A model generated the notes under the pieces. The model was not told where the DNA came from. It ran no database searches and was given only the letters and a program-made list of their open reading frames with translations. Shown one piece after another: positions 6,094 to 8,116 of a stretch of DNA of 8,116 bases. This DNA comes from Clostridiales bacterium (GTDB taxonomy: Bacteria; Bacillota; Clostridia; Oscillospirales; Oscillospiraceae), in NCBI GenBank assembly GCA_021201515.1, contig JAJQET010000291.1, forward strand, positions 1 to 8,116, written 5' to 3'. Position 1 is the first letter of the stretch, and every line of letters begins with the position of its first letter. The position numbers and the translations under genes are program-made.

Positions 6094-7323
6094 ATGGATA
6101 TTGCTATTTTCGTTTTGCTGGCAGCAGTCCTGGTGGTGCAGGGGGTGACGCTGTACCAGCTCCGCGCCGCCCAGCGGCAGGCCGGGGACACCGCCAAACT
6201 GGAGCAGGCCCTCCAGGCGTCGGAGGAGCGGCAGCAGAAACAGCTCACCGCCCTGAAGGAGGACCTTCACCTGACCCTCCAGAGCCTCTCCACCATGGGC
6301 CAGGACGCCACCGCCCGCCAGCTGGTCCAGATGGAGCAGCGGCTGCAAACCCTGGAGTCCACCAACGAGGCCAAGCTGGAGGCCATCCGCCAGACCATGA
6401 ACCAGAGCCTGGAGCGCCAGCGGCAGGAGAACAGCCGGAAGCTGGACGAGATTCGGGGCACCGTGGATGAGCGGCTGCAAACCACCCTGGAAAAGCGCAT
6501 TGCGGAGTCCTTCCAGTCGGTCAGCGCCCAGCTGGAGCAGGTCTATAAGGGTCTGGGGGAGATGAAGACCCTGGCCCGCGACGTGGGGGGCCTGAAACAG
6601 GTGCTGGCCGGCGTCAAGACCCGCGGCATCCTGGGGGAGGTGCAGCTGGAGGGGATTCTGCGGGAAATTCTGGCCCCGGAACAGTACGACACCAACGTGG
6701 CCACCATCCCCGGCAGCAGCAACCGGGTAGAGTTCGCCATCCGCCTGCCCGGTCAGGGGGAGGACAGCGTGGTCTACCTGCCCATTGACTCCAAATTCCC
6801 CGGCGACCGGTACGCCCAGCTCCAGGACGCCCAGGCCACCGGTGACAAGGCCCAGATCGCCGCCGCCTACAAGGCGCTGGAGACCGTCCTCCGCAGCGAG
6901 GCCAAGGACATTCGGGACAAGTACCTGGAGGAGCCGTATACCACCAACTTTGGCATCATGTTCCTGCCCTTTGAGGGGTTGTACGCCGAGGCGGTGAACC
7001 GGGGGATGGTGGAGGTCTTGCAGCGGGAGTATCACGTCAACATCGCCGGCCCCAGCACCATGGCGGCGCTGCTGAACTCGCTGCAAATGGGCTTCCACAC
7101 CCTGGCCATCCAGAAGCGGAGCAGCGAGGTCTGGGCAGTGCTGGGGGAGGTCAAGACGGAGTTTGGCAAGTTCGAGGACGGCCTGCTGAAAATGCAGAAG
7201 CACCTGAACCAGACCTCCAGCGACCTGGACTCCCTCATCACCACCCGCACCAGAGCCATCAACCGGAAGCTGCGGGATGTGCAGGCGCTGGACAGCGTGA
7301 GCGCGGGGGAGGATGCCGGGTGA
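6094..7323 (+). CDS. rmuC: DNA recombination protein RmuC
   Basis: A 409-residue RmuC-family protein. In E. coli RmuC limits inversions at short inverted repeats; it is thought to be a membrane-tethered protein with a nuclease-like core, and its exact activity is not settled. Here an N-terminal membrane helix (about 3-20) is followed by a long Gln/Glu/Lys/Arg-rich coiled coil (about 24-150). The RmuC core then starts near VLAGVKTRGILGEVQLEGIL (170-189) and includes the family motif PIDSKFP (230-236), the block NFGIMFLPFEGLYAEAVNRG, and the PSTMAALLNSLQMGF segment with the following KTEFGKFEDGL. GGAAGGAGA at 6080-6088 fixes the ATG at 6094. Length is typical. It is transcribed away from truA and toward birA, probably as a single gene. 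Confidence 0.95.
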   Translation: MDIAIFVLLAAVLVVQGVTLYQLRAAQRQAGDTAKLEQALQASEERQQKQLTALKEDLHLTLQSLSTMGQDATARQLVQMEQRLQTLESTNEAKLEAIRQTMNQSLERQRQENSRKLDEIRGTVDERLQTTLEKRIAESFQSVSAQLEQVYKGLGEMKTLARDVGGLKQVLAGVKTRGILGEVQLEGILREILAPEQYDTNVATIPGSSNRVEFAIRLPGQGEDSVVYLPIDSKFPGDRYAQLQDAQATGDKAQIAAAYKALETVLRSEAKDIRDKYLEEPYTTNFGIMFLPFEGLYAEAVNRGMVEVLQREYHVNIAGPSTMAALLNSLQMGFHTLAIQKRSSEVWAVLGEVKTEFGKFEDGLLKMQKHLNQTSSDLDSLITTRTRAINRKLRDVQALDSVSAGEDAG

Positions 7324-7367
7324 GGGGGTACACTCCTTAGGCAAGGATTGAGGAAGGAGCCACCCCC
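7324..7367. repeat. Imperfect palindrome directly after the rmuC stop
   Basis: GGGGGT (7324-7329) pairs with ACCCCC (7362-7367), and inside it CTCCTT (7333-7338) pairs with AAGGAG (7354-7359), forming a long interrupted hairpin. An exclusive alternative is a tight hairpin TCCTT/AAGGA (7334-7338 with 7343-7347). No T tract follows on either strand, so it is not a standard terminator. It begins at the base after the stop codon. It could be an intergenic repeat element, an mRNA 3'-end stabiliser, or chance in GC-rich DNA. Confidence 0.45.
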
Positions 7368-7388
7368 TTAAATTGATCCCCTGCCCGC

Positions 7389-7437
7389 AAAAAAGCGCTG
7401 CCATGAGGAACAACGCCCCATGGCAGCGCAATTTTTT
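7389..7437. terminator. Symmetrical two-way terminator between rmuC and birA
   Basis: GCGCTGCCATG (7395-7405) pairs perfectly with CATGGCAGCGC (7419-7429), with a 13-base loop. Six A residues lie directly to the left (7389-7394) and AATTTTTT to the right (7430-7437), so each strand reads as a stem followed by a T tract. It lies between two convergent genes and should end both transcripts. Confidence 0.92.
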
Positions 7438-7450
7438 GCGTTGTGCCCCT

Positions 7451-8086
7451 TCACACATACCCGTACAGCCCCCGGACGGACACCTCCCCGGAGGTGACGG
7501 TGCGCCGTTCGCCGTCCGGCATCCGCACCACCAGGCCGAACTGCTCGTCCACGTCCTCGGCGAAGGCCGGCTCCACCCTGCCATCCGGGTGCAGCAGCTG
7601 CACCTCCCTGCCCAGGGTCAGGCAGCGGCGGCGGTAGCGTTCCAGATAGTCGCCCCCGCCGGACAGCCAGTCGGCATACATCCGGTCCAGGGCGTTGATA
7701 ATCTCCGCCGTCAGCCTTCCTCGGCGCACCGGCTCTCCCTTCATCATGGCCAGAGACCCGGCCATGGAGCGAATGTCCTCCGGGAAGTCCTCCTCCCGCT
7801 GGTTCACGTTGATGCCGATGCCGGTGACGATGGAGCGGAGGGTTACGGTCTCGCTCTCCAGCATCATCTCCGTCAGGACGCCGCAGACCTTCCGGTTCTG
7901 AATCACAATGTCGTTGGTCCACTTGATTTCCGGCTGCAAACCGGTGGCCGCCTCGATGCCCTCGCAGACCGCCACCGCCACATAGGCCGTCAGATTCAGG
8001 GCCCTGGCAGGCTCCACGTCGGGCCGGAGCAGGGCGCTGAGGTAGACCCCCACATCCCCCGGCGACTGGAAGGTGCGGCCCCGCCG
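7451..8086 (-). CDS. birA: Biotin--[acetyl-CoA-carboxylase] ligase BirA (5' end missing)
   Basis: The C-terminal ~212 residues of a biotin protein ligase, which makes biotinyl-AMP from biotin and ATP and transfers biotin to a lysine of carrier domains such as AccB. Visible family blocks: the end of the glycine/arginine-rich ATP/biotin loop (RRGRTFQSP; normally GRGRRG-R), then VGVYLSALLRP, the active-site region IKWTNDIVIQNRKVCGVLTEM with the key lysine (codon 7922-7924), and GIGINVN. A C-terminal SH3-like domain ends VSVRGLYGYV at the stop (7451-7453). The N-terminus lies beyond the contig end, so whether it has the DNA-binding HTH of repressor-type BirA is unknown. The frame stays open to 8116, but 8087-8116 is adapter-like, and the GTG at 8101 that looks like a start is within it. 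KWTND in place of the more common KWPND is a small variation. Confidence 0.93.
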   Translation of the reverse strand, partial: RRGRTFQSPGDVGVYLSALLRPDVEPARALNLTAYVAVAVCEGIEAATGLQPEIKWTNDIVIQNRKVCGVLTEMMLESETVTLRSIVTGIGINVNQREEDFPEDIRSMAGSLAMMKGEPVRRGRLTAEIINALDRMYADWLSGGGDYLERYRRRCLTLGREVQLLHPDGRVEPAFAEDVDEQFGLVVRMPDGERRTVTSGEVSVRGLYGYV

Positions 8087-8116
8087 CGGGCGCGTATACA
8101 CATCTGACGCGGCCGC
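8087..8116 (+). other. Residual Nextera sequencing adapter at the contig end
   Basis: The last 30 bases align without gaps to the reverse complement of the Illumina Nextera Read 1 transposase adapter as I recall it: 24 of 30 match, including 16 in a row, TATACACATCTGACGC (8095-8110). All six mismatches are T-to-G (five) or A-to-C (one), the pattern of one systematic error type rather than biological divergence. The expected BirA sequence (GRG before RRGRTF) breaks off exactly here. These bases should be trimmed. Confidence 0.88.

Noticed and set aside
5997..6248. Upstream extension of the truA frame to 6248
   Set aside because: TruA homology begins at the ATG at 5996, which has its own ribosome binding site; the extension overlaps rmuC and its promoter.
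5980..7584. 534-residue minus-strand frame opposite rmuC
   Set aside because: It overlaps rmuC, crosses the two-way terminator and has a low-complexity Gly/Leu/Gln translation; it is a shadow.
1..8116. CRISPR arrays, insertion sequences, tRNA or rRNA genes
   Set aside because: No spaced direct repeats, transposase-like proteins, cloverleaf folds or rRNA-like stretches were found on either strand.

Overview
The window looks like a piece of a GC-rich Clostridia chromosome (Bacillota), most like gut Oscillospiraceae such as Flavonifractor or Lawsonibacter relatives. This is inferred from the style of the ECF sigma/anti-sigma pair, the clostridial-type biotin ligase C-terminus (ending GLYGYV), strong GGAGG ribosome binding sites and a backbone near 65% GC. 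It carries nine genes. No tRNA, rRNA, CRISPR array or transposase was seen. The right edge is a true contig end: the last ~30 bases (8087-8116) read as a degraded Nextera transposase adapter, not genome.

Layout. (1) 94-2075 (+): a two-gene operon with a 4-base stop/start overlap, encoding an ECF-type sigma factor and a single-pass membrane protein that is probably its anti-sigma factor with a large outside domain. It ends at a hairpin terminator (2080-2127). (2) 2231-5257 (+): a lower-GC island that starts with a sigma-A promoter with a perfect TTGACA box and ends at a strong hairpin. It encodes a zinc-ribbon/PH-domain protein, a small two-helix membrane protein with a C-terminal zinc ribbon, a three-helix membrane protein with an N-terminal zinc ribbon, and a lipoprotein with TPR-like repeats and a C-terminal NPCBM-like carbohydrate-binding domain. 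(3) 5259-5996 (-): truA. (4) 6094-7323 (+): rmuC, divergent from truA, with promoters that face and overlap each other. (5) 7451-8086 (-): the 3' part of birA, convergent with rmuC across a symmetrical two-way terminator.

How the genes fit together. The sigma/anti-sigma pair should transmit an envelope signal to transcription, but no target promoter could be assigned. The four-gene island is the least explained part. Its three proteins share the same CxxC-x10-CxxC ribbon, two of them in the membrane, and the fourth is a surface lipoprotein that may bind glycans. A membrane-spanning assembly is a reasonable but unproven idea. Base composition and a 20-base identical repeat show that the island is a mosaic. 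truA, rmuC and birA are housekeeping genes (tRNA pseudouridylation, DNA recombination/maintenance, biotinylation).
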